In this document: one piece after another, positions 50,466-60,288 of the stretch
How positions within the stretch are numbered: position 1 is the stretch's first letter
How the letters are laid out: each line of letters opens with the position of its first letter
Assembly (NCBI GenBank): GCA_008729055.1
Contig: SDUX01000009.1
Span: forward strand, 566,806-630,805
DNA length: 64,000 nucleotides
Direction: 5' to 3'
Source: Pyropia haitanensis
Taxonomy: Eukaryota; Rhodophyta; Bangiophyceae; Bangiales; Bangiaceae
The notes under the pieces: model-generated
What the model was told of the DNA's origin: nothing
The model's input: only the letters and a program-made list of their open reading frames with translations
The model's database searches: none
Program-made: the position numbers and the translations under genes

Positions 50466-52430
50466 CTAAAATATCCTCTGCCCGTCGGCGTCGACGAAAC
50501 GGCACCCCCACAGCGGATCAGCCAAGTTGTCTGTCGGGGGTGGCCGCAGCACCGCCGCCTCCACCACCGCCGAGCGCGTACACCCGCCCGTGTTGCACAC
50601 GTCCACCTGCCACTGCGGAAGGAAGAGGCACATGAACCGTCCGCGCACGGGTCCACAGTCCGCGCGCGAACACGGTGGGCGTGCCGACGGCAGCTGCAGC
50701 GTCGACTGCGTCTCGTTGGGGAGCAGCACGGGAGACAAGATGGTGAAGCGCCCGCGGCTGCGCGGTTGGCTGTACCACTGGTAGGTCAGGACAGTGGGGA
50801 CCGTGGCGTTGCGGCTGCCTCTCGCCCGCCGGCGGCCGCCACCATTTCTCGTGGCGGTGGCCGAAATAGTGACGGGCAACCGCACCGCGGTTGGTGGGTA
50901 GACGACGCTCGTGATGTTGGGTGCCCGCTCATCCTGTTTGACCAGCGACGGCGTCTCGGCCGACACGGAAAAATTGGTGATGCCGGCATCGGGAAAGGCC
51001 TCGTCGGTTCGGAGGACCTGCGCAATCCCAGCCGAACACTCGGACCGACTCAGCTCCACGTAGCTCACAGCGCCGTCGTCGGCGACCGTAACTCCCCCTT
51101 CCAACAGTGTGTTGGTAATGGTGGTCACGTTGACGACCGGTGCCGATCGGCGGGTGCTATTGTCGGCCCGCCGGACCACCGCCACCAACCGCAGGCCAGG
51201 GAGCGTGGGGGGCTCGGCCGGGGGGATGGCCCTCTCTGCTTGAATGGGTGTGAAGTCGTCGTACTCCACACTAAAGGACGTGGTCATGCGCACGGTATTG
51301 CCTGGCGCTAGCGCCAACCGCCGTGGTGGCAGCGGGTTGGTCAATAGCACCAGTGGAGGCGGCAAGGCGGGGAGCACCCCCGTCTCTGAGCGGGTGCAGT
51401 TGGGCTCCCCCGGCCCCCCAGGTGGTGCCGCAACGCACGCTTCGGCGACCAGGGAGCGGGGGGTGCAGCCGAGCCGCAGCCGCAATCCCCCACGAGGGCC
51501 AATCGACGAAAAGCCCCGCAGCGCCGCCACCTCCTCCCACTCGATGACTTCCCTCCCCCCAGCCCCGCCGCCGGCGCCGGCGCCATCGGAGGAGGACGAG
51601 AAGACCCGAACGCGAACATTGGTCACCGGCGGGAAGGTCGCATTGGTCTGGCACGCAACATAGACACCAACTTCAGGCGTCCATAGCGTGAGGAAGTTCT
51701 CAAACAGCGGTCGCACGCGCAACCTCACCAGGGCGCTGTCGCACCAGTTGGGGCCCGGCGGGATGGGAAGCCCCGTTGGGGCGGGCGACCGCGCCGGTGG
51801 GGGCGGAGAAGGCGTTGCTGGCGGTGGCGGTGGCGGCGGTAGCGTCGATGACGGCGGCGGCGGCGGCGGGGGCGGCGGCGGCGATAGCGTCGATGACGGC
51901 GGCGGCGGCGGCGGGGACGGCGGCGGCGATAGCGTCGATGACGGCGGCGGCGGCGGCGGTGGGGGCGACGGCGGCGGTGGGGGCGGCGGCGGCGGCGGCG
52001 GCGGTGGGGGCAGCGGCGGCGGCGGCGGCGGTGGGGGCGGCGGCGGCGGCGGCGGCGGTGGGGGCGGCGGCGGCGGCGGCGACGGAGGAGGCTGCTGCCC
52101 TCCCTGCGTTGGGATGGGCGGCTTCCCCCCCGGCGGCCGCGTCGTCTCGCGGGCGGGGGAGTTGCCGCGGGGGGAAAGGTACGTCCTCGGTGGCGATATC
52201 GGTGGTGCTACGATAGGTCGGTAGCCAGCGGCGCCGTCAGTGGCGCCTCCTTTGGGGAGAGGAGCGCCGGTGGCGGGCCCGCCGGGCGCGGCAGCGGCAG
52301 CGGCCGTGGCCGTGGCCGCCCCGCCAGCGTCAACAGCGGAGACGGTGAGGCAGGTGGCGACAAAGACCGACGAGATTGCTACCTGTGCCAGCCACCGTCC
52401 CCACTTCAAGGGAGTGCGAGCAGGATGCAT
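50466..52430 (-). CDS. Secreted proline-rich (extensin/pherophorin-like) cell-wall protein
   Basis: 654 aa from the ATG at 52430. A short basic start and hydrophobic core (WLAQVAISSVFVATCLTVSA) form a signal peptide. Residues about 100-230 are poly-proline with three SSTLSPPPSPPPPPP-type repeats, a rod-like hydroxyproline-glycoprotein module. The C-terminal 420 residues are globular, with about 14 cysteines, many N-glycosylation sequons (NATFPP, NCTRS, NVTT, NFSVS, NETQS) and a WYSQPRSRGRF segment that recalls Ig-like extracellular domains. It ends WGCRFVDADGQRIF. Architecture resembles volvocine pherophorins, but I cannot claim homology of the globular part. Acts outside the cell. Confidence 0.75.
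   Translation of the reverse strand: MHPARTPLKWGRWLAQVAISSVFVATCLTVSAVDAGGAATATAAAAAAPGGPATGAPLPKGGATDGAAGYRPIVAPPISPPRTYLSPRGNSPARETTRPPGGKPPIPTQGGQQPPPSPPPPPPPPPPPPPPPPPPPPPPLPPPPPPPPPPPPPPSPPPPPPPPSSTLSPPPSPPPPPPSSTLSPPPPPPPPPPSSTLPPPPPPPATPSPPPPARSPAPTGLPIPPGPNWCDSALVRLRVRPLFENFLTLWTPEVGVYVACQTNATFPPVTNVRVRVFSSSSDGAGAGGGAGGREVIEWEEVAALRGFSSIGPRGGLRLRLGCTPRSLVAEACVAAPPGGPGEPNCTRSETGVLPALPPPLVLLTNPLPPRRLALAPGNTVRMTTSFSVEYDDFTPIQAERAIPPAEPPTLPGLRLVAVVRRADNSTRRSAPVVNVTTITNTLLEGGVTVADDGAVSYVELSRSECSAGIAQVLRTDEAFPDAGITNFSVSAETPSLVKQDERAPNITSVVYPPTAVRLPVTISATATRNGGGRRRARGSRNATVPTVLTYQWYSQPRSRGRFTILSPVLLPNETQSTLQLPSARPPCSRADCGPVRGRFMCLFLPQWQVDVCNTGGCTRSAVVEAAVLRPPPTDNLADPLWGCRFVDADGQRIF
51840..52085. 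repeat. GGC-rich minisatellite encoding the poly-proline rod
   Basis: Three copies of a gatagcgtcgatgacggcgg-type unit (about 51 bp apart near 51845, 51890 and 51935), then a GGC/GGT triplet tract to 52085. It lies within the minus-strand CDS and is expected to vary in length between individuals. Confidence 0.75.
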
Positions 52431-54230
52431 GACGAGGGGAAGCGGCGAAGGCAAGCGAGGGGTGATGCACAGGGGGGAGCAGCAGGTGATTCAAAGCGGG
52501 AAGGAGGCGGGGGAGAGGGCGGGCGGTGATGAAGACAGGCGGCGGGAGGGGGAGCCGACGGCGAGGAGAAGACGGCTAGCCGACGCGGCCGGTGTGGCTC
52601 CTCCGTCGGCGCCCGGCGAGCGGCTTTGTATCGTGGGGAGTCGAGTGTCCGAACGGGCTTGGCCTCGCGGGTCCGTCAAAAAATGGATGAAAGAGCACAG
52701 TGGCAGCTGTGAGGTGGGGAGGGAGCGCACGGCTGGGCTGCACCTGCCCGAACTCTCTGTCCCTCCGCCGTTCCCTCAACTGCAGCGGAAGATGGGCACG
52801 GCGGCGGCCAATCTCCCTTGGCCACCCCGCACACGCAGACGCCGCGGGTGAGATCCTCCGCGCGCAGCAGTCCGTCTTCCTCCCCCCCCGGTGTGAAAGA
52901 GCCGTGACACTCTTCTCCCCCTGCCACTCCACGCGAAACAGCGAGGCGGCAGTTCGTGAAATGGCAGTGCGAGCCGCCCCCACCGCCTGCCTGCCCCGCC
53001 CCCTCCGCCCACCCCCCCCCCCCCCCCCCCTCTCTTCCATGCCGACCGGCAGCAAGGCCGTCACAGTCCACCCCCCCCACCCCCCCCCAAAATCCCGCCC
53101 TCTTGATCCATGGTTCATCCACCTTGGTATCGCCCTGTTGCCCGGTGCTGCCACTCAACCACACGCCGGAAGCAGCCTCCCCAACGGCTGCCACCCAGCT
53201 CGGCGTTGCCCCGTCAGCCGCCAGGCCCGGGCAGCGAACGTGGGGCCGAGCGACTCACGGGAGGGGACGTCCTCGGCCGGCGCTATTGGCCCAGGCCCAA
53301 CTGTGCTTGCCTGGACTTGCTCTGATGGTGCCAGTCCTCTTTATCGGGTTCCACTCGTGACTCAGTCTGTCAATGGAATCCCTCCACATACTCGTCAGCA
53401 GAGGAAGTTGGAAAGCGACAACACCAGCCATGGTGCGCTCGCTCCCTGAAACGGCCACCTCCTAGCAGCTCGGGCGTCCCCTCTGCGCTTATGCCGAGTT
53501 GAGCGCCAGCGGTGGGTAGATCGCAGCCCTTCACGCTGGAGGCTCCACAGGTTGACGCGCGGGTGGTGGGTGATGGAGCGGATGGGGCGACGCCGCCTGA
53601 CACTCTCCGCCCATCCCTGGCGGAGGGGGGAGCACAGGGGAAGGGGGCACGCCGTGAAGGAAAGGAGAGATGGGCGCGTGCGGCAGGCGCCCGGAGCCAT
53701 GGGAGGCGCCGCGGCACCTCCGCCCCATCCATGCCCACCCCGCTGGCACGCCCCGCACGATTACCCGCAACTCCTCGTACTGGCAGTTCTGATGATAGTT
53801 ACAGCAGCGGCGATGGCGACGGCTGCGGCGGAGTCCGCGGCGGCTGTGGCTGAGACAGCGGCGGCGTCAGCTGTGGCGACGGTGGTGGCAGTGGCGGTGG
53901 TGGCGCGGCGGCGGCAGCGTGCGTGTTACGGCATGGTCAGCAACCGCAGCGGCGGCCGCCGCAACCGTCAGCAACGGGGCTGCCCCCATTCCACGGTTTC
54001 AGCCGGCCTGGCATGCAGACGCGGCGCTACCGCCACCTCCCCTCTCGGCTCCACCGCGACTGTTCCCTCCATCTTGGCTCCACACGACCAACGCGTTCAA
54101 AAGAGTCGGGCCGGCCACCGCCGGCGGCTGCCCTTCATGGGCAGCTATAGAAAGCGGCGGCGGAAATGGCGGAGGCGGTAGAGAGCTGCGGCGATGATTG
54201 AAGGTGCGCCGTCCGTCGCACCTGGCTCTG
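52431..54230. other. Intergenic, no gene seen
   Basis: Upstream of the proline-rich gene. ORFs here have no motif. A C-run lies at 53010-53030. Segment 53780-53930 is (GGC)-like with alternating Ala/Val translation. Confidence 0.45.
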
Positions 54231-54959
54231 TCACACGCTTCGCCCGCGTATGACCGAGGCATGAGAGCAATAGACTGTCGCAGGTGGTGAGGGAGGGGTC
54301 GGCGTCATCAGCGGACCTTCGAGGCCGCCGTACTCGTCCGTAGCGACCGCAGGTGCCGTCACGGGAAACAGAGCTTGGGGTGTTGGCAGCACCATGGGCG
54401 GGGGCAGCGCGATGGACAACGGCAGACAGAGATTAAAAGGATGGGGTGGAAAGCACACCTGGGAGCCGGCGGCGACCGACGCGACTACAACCGCCGCGAC
54501 GGTGAGGCGGCGGCCGGGCGCCACCGCAGCCGACGCGGCAGCGGCGGCGTACCAGCCGCCGCTGCCGCTGCCTCCGCCGCCGCTGTCGCCGCCGCCGCCA
54601 CTGCCGCCGCCACCCAGCCAGCTGCCGCCGCCGCTGCGGCCGTCTGCGGTGCTGCCATCGTCACTGCCGCCGCGGCTGCGGCGGCTGCTCGTCAACCGCA
54701 GCATCCACAGCGTGGCGAAGGACACGGCCGACGATGGTAGCGGCCAGCCGCCGCCCCCTCCTCTCGCGCCGGTCGACAGCGGCGGCGTGGGCGTCGGCGG
54801 CGCGGGGTGCGCTCGCCGCGTGGGGAGCGGGGTGGGGGTGGGGGGGATGGCCACCGCCGCCGCGGTGGCGGTGGCCGCCCGCTGGGGCGTCGCGACAGCG
54901 GAGGCGGGGGGAGAGGGGGGGGGGAGCAACGGCGTGCCGTCGCCGGGCTGGTCGCCCAT
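54231..54959 (-). CDS. Unrecognised low-complexity protein, tentative
   Basis: 242 aa from the ATG at 54959 (MGDQPGDGTPLLPPPSPP). It contains AVSFATLWMLRLTSSRRSRG, a poly-Gly stretch, and a hydrophobic stretch near VAAVVVASVAAGSQVCFPP, ending VYCSHASVIRGRSV. No family was recognised. Dependence on GC-rich composition makes it uncertain; it might be the 3' part of the gene-like region upstream. Confidence 0.25.
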   Translation of the reverse strand: MGDQPGDGTPLLPPPSPPASAVATPQRAATATAAAVAIPPTPTPLPTRRAHPAPPTPTPPLSTGARGGGGGWPLPSSAVSFATLWMLRLTSSRRSRGGSDDGSTADGRSGGGSWLGGGGSGGGGDSGGGGSGSGGWYAAAAASAAVAPGRRLTVAAVVVASVAAGSQVCFPPHPFNLCLPLSIALPPPMVLPTPQALFPVTAPAVATDEYGGLEGPLMTPTPPSPPATVYCSHASVIRGRSV

Positions 54960-55140
54960 GGCGGCACCACAGTGGTGGTGGCGGCGGCGGCGGCGGCAAC
55001 GACGACGGCGGCGGCTGGCGACGGCGACGGCGTCGGCGGCTGGCGACGATGACGGCAACGGCGTCGGCAGCTGGCGACGACGATCACGGCAACGGCGGCG
55101 AGTACGAGCGGGCAGGGCCCCTCCCTAGCTAGGGCCACCT

Positions 55141-55790
55141 TTACCAGCGCGGGTCGAGCGAGCCAAGCCGCGGCTCGACGACCGGCACGGTTGCGGACCG
55201 AGGCGGCGAGGCCGACAGTTGCAAGTCGGGGAGGGTGTGCCCCCGGCAGACCGCCCGCAGGCGGCGGTGCGCGGGGTGAAGGCGCGGGCGCCGGGGACAC
55301 ATCCTCCCCCCCCCACCGCCACCCACCGCGACACGACCCCACCCCCCCCCCCCCCACCGGCCGCCACCGGCCACGGCCGCCGCCCTCCCCCCAGCGCTCA
55401 ACCCACGTCGGCGGCGCCGACGCGTGCAGCACGGCCGCGAGGCGGTCGGCCTCAGCGGTGGCGTCGGGGGCGCCCAGGCCGCTCCCCATTCCCCCCACCC
55501 CCCCCCAGCCCAGCCCGGCTCCGTCCAGGCGGCCGCCACCCGATCCACCAACCCCACGCACCCCTGGCAGCGCCGCCGCCCCGTGCGCCCGCAACCGCCG
55601 CGGCCGGCACCGCCGCGGCGGCCGCCGCGCCTGGGCCGCCGCCGGCACCACCCGCCGCGGCCGCCGCGCCCGCCGCCGCCGCCACGGCGGCGGCCGCCGC
55701 GGCGTCCACCCCCGCCGCCCGCAGCGCGTCCAGGGCGGAGCAGGGTGTTCCCCCGCCCGGCGACACCAGCGCAGACCGCCACGTGCAGCA

Positions 55791-55826
<36 letters not shown>

Positions 55827-57381
55827 GTGGTGGGGCGGTGATGGCGGCGGCGACCACGGCGGGGAGGCAGGTGTCGGGTCCCCCGCCCGCAAAGGCACCG
55901 CCCCAACCCGTCGCGGCGGCCGCGGTGGGGTTGGGGGTGGCGGCGGCGGCGGCCGGCCGCCGCGCCAGCCCCACCGACCGGACCAGGTGGAGGGCGGCAA
56001 GATCCCGCGCGAGGTCCATCTCCCCCCTCCACCCCCCCCGCCTTCCCCCCTGGCGCAAGCACACCCCCCCCGTCGCCCCCCTTCCCCATCTCGTCCAGTG
56101 CAGTGCCCGCCGGGGCCACACCCGGCCAGTCCCCGTCGCCTAGCAGCCCCTCCCCGACGCCCGTCCCCCCCCCTCCCTCCAGCACACGCAGCGCCGGCGA
56201 CAGCCGCCGCAGCGCGTTCCCCACCGCCACCCACCCGTCTCACCCGCACACCGCCCACACCGCCCACGGCCCGTCGGTGGCGGCGCGGCCGACGACGCCG
56301 ACCGTGTCCGGCGGCAGCGGGGTCCCCCCCCCTCCCCCTCCCCCCGAGGCGGTCCACGCACTCCCCCTCCCCCCCCCCCCCCCGCCCCCCCCCCCCGGCG
56401 TCACCCCCCCCACCCGCTGCGCCGCCGCGACCCCCCCCCCGCGGCAGCACCGCGGCGGCGGCCGCCGGCGCCGACGCCCCCTCCACCCCCTCCTCGTCTA
56501 GGGGCGGGCGGGCCACCTCGGCCGCCCCCACCCCGGGCGCCGCGGCAAGGGTGACCAGCCGCGAGACGAGAGTGGCGGCCGCCGCCGCCCCCCGCGGCGG
56601 ACGCCGACAGCGCCGCCAGCAGCGCCGCCGCGGGCACCAGCCGCGCGGCACACGCCGCGAGCGCCGCCGCCAGCACCCCCGCCGCGCCGACGCCACTGCC
56701 GCTGTGGGGGGGGGGGACGGTCGCGCCCGCCACCGGCGGCGGCTCCTCCCCCCCCTCCCCCCCGTCCCCCCCGCCGCCGCGGCGGCGCCCCACCGTCCGC
56801 CACAGCACGCCCACCGCGGCGGCGTCGCCGTCAGTAAACCGCGCGACGAGGCGGGAGCGGGCGGACGGCTGCGCGCCGCCGCAGCCGCCGCGGGGGATTG
56901 GCGGAGAGGAGTGCCCGCGTCAGCACCCACAGCACGGGGCCTATGGGCACGGCGGGGAGGGAAAGAGCGCCGCTGGCGGGGGGGGGGGCGGGGGGGACAC
57001 CACCACCACCGCCGCCGCCAGCGGTGGCGGGGGGGGGGGGGGCGCGCCGCCGCCGCGTCGGCGGCCGCGTCGACCACCGCCCCCAGCGCCCGCACCGCAT
57101 CCACCAGCAGGGCGGCGTGCAGGTGCGCCCGCGCGGCGGCGGCGCCATCCCCACCGCCGCCGCCGTCGCCACCAGCCCCGCCATACCGCCCCGGCGCCGT
57201 CGCCGCCGCGCGGGCGCGGCGGGCGGTTAAGGCCGCCCACGCGAGCGTCAGGACCCCTGCCAGCGTCGCACCCACACCCGCACCCACACCAGCACCCGCA
57301 CCCGCACCCACACCAGCACCCGCACCCGCACCCACACCAGCACCCGCACCCGCAGCCGCGGGGGCGACAGGGACGTCCTAG
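55141..57381 (-). other. Probable minus-strand gene, not resolved
   Basis: Blocks of ordinary protein sequence appear in changing frames from right to left: TLAGVLTLAWAALTARRARA, HAALLVDAVRALGAVVDAAA, VPIGPVLWVLTRALLSANP, PDTVGVVGRAATDGPWAVWA, AVGNALRRLSPALRVLEGG, DLARDLAALHLVRSVGLARR, and an end at VVEPRLGSLDPRW (stop at 55141). They are interrupted by poly-Gly/Ala tracts and C runs. The hydrophobic, repeated Ala/Leu blocks suggest a membrane protein. No family recognised. Introns or homopolymer errors prevent a gene model. Confidence 0.35.
57271..57355. repeat. 24-bp minisatellite
   Basis: The unit acccgcacccgcacccacac (plus cagc) is repeated about three and a half times. On the minus strand it would encode alternating GAGAGVG. 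Confidence 0.7.
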
Positions 57382-57466
57382 CTAGCGGCTGAGTGGGCGG
57401 TGGTGGGGGGGGAGGGGGGAGGGTAGGCGATGGAGCGGGGCGCAGACAGGGTGGGGCGACCTACTA

Positions 57467-58205
57467 CTAGTGTCTATTCTACCGACCGGATCATTTGATC
57501 CTTTTCGGATCAAATGATCCGGTTTTTCAGTGTCTGTTTTCTTCTAGTTCCCGCCACCTGCCGCCTTTTCTGAGGCCAGAAACGAACTCAGCGCCGTCTC
57601 TTTGCCCTTGGGGGAGCTTGGGTGCATCCAAGCCTGAGCAGAAGATGAGTTTGGCGCGCTTTTTGTCGAGTGCCCGGGCCGGTGGCGCTGCACCTGGGAT
57701 CGCCGCCCGCGGCACCATGTGCCAGGTCTTGCGCGCCCGCCGCGTGCCGCGGACGCACAGAAGCAGAGAGAGCCTGGCGCGTGCGGGTTCCGCACACCAT
57801 GACCGAGCGCAGAGGGGGGGTCGACTACGGGAAAAGCCCCCTCAGCCGAACGGTTGCCAGTTTACTCCTCCTCCTTCACAGGTCTTCCCCTCTGCCCACC
57901 CCCGCGCCACGGCGGCGGCGGGTGCCCCGCCGGCGGGGGGCACCCCCCAGACGCCGGCGCGGGCGGGGGCGGGCGCCGCCCCGGTGGGCGGCGGCGTCCC
58001 CAGTGGCGGCACGCCGACGGCGGGCGGCGGCGGCGGGGTGGTGGCGGCGCCGCCGTTTGGGGCCACCCCCTCGACGTATGGGACGCCCTTTGGGGTGCGC
58101 CTGCGCGGCGGGGCGGCCACCCCCGGGGGGGGGCCCTTTGGGGGGGCCCTGCTTGGGGGATTTCGCTTTGGCGGCACGCCCCCCGCGGCGGCTTCAGCGA
58201 GCAGC
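57467..58205. repeat. Left arm of a 0.74-kb inverted repeat
   Basis: This arm matches the reverse complement of 62096-62834 almost throughout. It includes the TIR, the paired GGATCAAATGATCC palindromes, and the start of the FG-rich ORF. The similarity breaks right after the GGTPPAAAS codons. Confidence 0.85.
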
Positions 58206-58892
58206 GTTGCCGCGGCCGGCGGCAACCGCAGCGGCAGCGGCAGCGGCAGCGGCAGCGGCAACGGCGGAACGCCGTCGCGCGCGGCAGCGTCGCCGGCGCC
58301 CGCCGGCAACGGCCGCGGCAGCAGCTGCCGGGTGTTGGCCCCACCGGCGGCCGGGAAGCGGGGAGGGCCGTCGCCCTTCCCGCCGGCGGCCTTCTCGCCC
58401 TATTGGTCGCTCCTGCCGCCGCCGGCGACGGCGAAGGGGGACGGGGTGGGGGTCTGGCCTCCGGCGGAGACGCCGTCGCCTCCGCCTCCTCCGCCGCGCA
58501 GCCGTCGCCGTCGACGCCGGCGTAGGGGTCGGAGGCGGCACTGGCGACGGCGGCTGTGCCGGCGACGACGCCGCCGCGGCGGGGTGGGGGCGCAACTCCG
58601 ACGCCTCCGCCGGCGGGGGCGCCGCGGGCGCCCGTGTTTGGCGCCCTACCGGCACCGGGCAGGGGGCTGTGGTGCTGGCCGTGGCGCGGCCGTCGTTTGG
58701 GGCGCCCGGTCCGGGCGCACCTGCGCTCGCTGCGCCGGGCGCGCTGGCCGCCGTGGCGGGGCCTCTGCCTGGCGCCCCTCTCGTGGCGCCTCTGTCGTCG
58801 CCTTTGTGGTCGTCTTCGCCGGCGCTGCGAACGGCGCCGCGGCCGCTGGTCGCCGCGGGCGCCCCTCAGGCTGCGTCTGTAGCTCTCCGTAG
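57645..58892 (+). CDS. FG-dipeptide-rich protein with an organelle-type presequence, inside a TIR element
   Basis: 415 aa from the ATG at 57645. The start (MSLARFLSSARAGGAAPGIA) looks like a mitochondrial or plastid presequence. The body has FG/GF-type repeats separated by Gly/Thr/Pro: PPFGATPSTYGTPFGVRL, GPFGGALLGGFRFGGTPP. In another frame further on are VFGALPAP and SFGAPGPGAPALAAPG, then LVEDKKPSQMHGIDDFW, so the real reading may change frame. FG repeats suggest a nucleoporin fragment, but a presequence does not fit that. It may be a captured exon rather than a working gene. Confidence 0.35.
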   Translation: MSLARFLSSARAGGAAPGIAARGTMCQVLRARRVPRTHRSRESLARAGSAHHDRAQRGGRLREKPPQPNGCQFTPPPSQVFPSAHPRATAAAGAPPAGGTPQTPARAGAGAAPVGGGVPSGGTPTAGGGGGVVAAPPFGATPSTYGTPFGVRLRGGAATPGGGPFGGALLGGFRFGGTPPAAASASSVAAAGGNRSGSGSGSGSGNGGTPSRAAASPAPAGNGRGSSCRVLAPPAAGKRGGPSPFPPAAFSPYWSLLPPPATAKGDGVGVWPPAETPSPPPPPPRSRRRRRRRRGRRRHWRRRLCRRRRRRGGVGAQLRRLRRRGRRGRPCLAPYRHRAGGCGAGRGAAVVWGARSGRTCARCAGRAGRRGGASAWRPSRGASVVAFVVVFAGAANGAAAAGRRGRPSGCVCSSP

Positions 58893-59262
58893 CCTGGTGG
58901 AGGACAAAAAACCCTCTCAGATGCATGGAATCGACGATTTCTGGTCAGGTCAGGCGAGGATCAAATGATCCTCAGGGGAGGATCATTTGATCCTCATCTC
59001 CGGTAGAATAGACACTAGTCAAACTGTAGATCATGGTGTACCGGATGTTCCGTGTCGAATGTACGTTCACTCACCATGTTTGGGCTGCTCATGCGGTTTG
59101 CATCGTGCCCACCTCCCAAAAAAATAACAATACCAGCGCCGCCACCACCCCGCGAGCACACTGCCTGCCCTCCCCCCCCCACAACGCACAAAAAAAGTCC
59201 AGCGAGCAGGCGCTCACCCCCCCCCCCCCCCTTCCCCCCCCACGTGGCGGCCGCCGTGACCC

Positions 59263-59446
59263 TCACAACGCGAGCGTCGGCGGAAAAAAGGACGGGCTCG
59301 CACACGGGGACATCTTGGGCGACACGGGCGGCGGGTCCACCTCCCAGCCGCCCTCCCCATCCTCGTCATCGTCATCGCCGTCGACGGTGGCGCCCGCAGC
59401 GGCGGCGGGCGCCGCGGCGGCGGTGGCCACGCCGTGGCCGGCGGCA

Positions 59447-59484
<38 letters not shown>

Positions 59485-60256
59485 CCCCCCGCCCCCCCCC
59501 CGCCGCGGCGGCTCGGCCGTCACCGGCGGCGGCGGCACCAGCACCAGCCGCCCGCCCGTCGGCCGCCCCGCGGCGAGCGCGGCGAGCACCGGCGGCGCGC
59601 CGCCGAGTGGCACCTGCCGCACGCCCAGCGCGGCGACGGGCACCGTGTCGCTGAGGTCGGCGGCGGCGTGCAGGCCCGCCGCGTAGTCGCCCGCGTCGGG
59701 CGGGACGCCCACGACGGTGAGGCCCTTGGCGAGGACCGCGTCCAGCGGCAGCCCCCTGCTGGGGGGGGCACTGGGAGCGGCAGCCGGGGGGGGGGGGGGG
59801 GGGCCGCCGTCCCGGCGGTGGGCACCCCCGTCCGGCACGGCGCGAGGACCAGCACGCCCCGCGGTGGCAGCACCGCGAGCGCCGCGGCCAGGCCGTCCGA
59901 GGTGCCACCCGTCAAGTCGAGCGCGCCCGCCAGCGGCGGCGCGCCGCCGCCGCCGCCGCCTCCGCCACCGTCGCCGCCGTCGCCGCCGCCACCACCCTCA
60001 ACCCCGGCCGCCACCGGCGTGTAGCGTGACAGCAGCGTGTCGGTGGAGACGACGCCCAGCCCGGCGGCGCCGACCGGCAGTCGTGCGAGCGCGGCGGCCA
60101 CCGCCGCCGCCCCTCCCCCCCCCCCCCATCCGCGTGAAACAGGGGCACCCACCCCGCCCGGCCGAGCAGCAGCGCCACCAGCGGCACGTCAGCCACACAC
60201 GCGGCCGACGCGAGCACCAGCGCCGTCGCCCCCCCCCCCCCCCCCCCCCGCTCGTG

Positions 60257-60288
<32 letters not shown>

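Larger units (their letters stand above)
57467..59018. mobile_element. TIR element flanked by CTAG, carrying an FG-rich ORF
   Basis: Left end TGTCTATTCTACCG (from 57471) and right end CGGTAGAATAGACA (to 59014) are exact inverted repeats, flanked on both sides by CTAG (57467-57470 and 59015-59018). The duplication could be TA or CTAG. Directly inside each end are palindromes built on GGATCA-AA-TGATCC (57486-57522 and about 58958-58994). The ends would suit a Tc1/mariner-like (TA) superfamily, but no transposase is present. A captured ORF fills the interior. Confidence 0.7.

Noticed and set aside
55141..57381. Naming the minus-strand region as a specific peroxin or other membrane protein
   Set aside because: Blocks look coding but none matches a family signature well enough, and the frame cannot be followed.
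57467..59018. CACTA (EnSpm) transposon based on the CACTA at the right end
   Set aside because: The left end begins TAGTG and the right end finishes CACTA, the reverse of the CACTA arrangement, and the flanking CTAG/TA does not give a 3-bp duplication.
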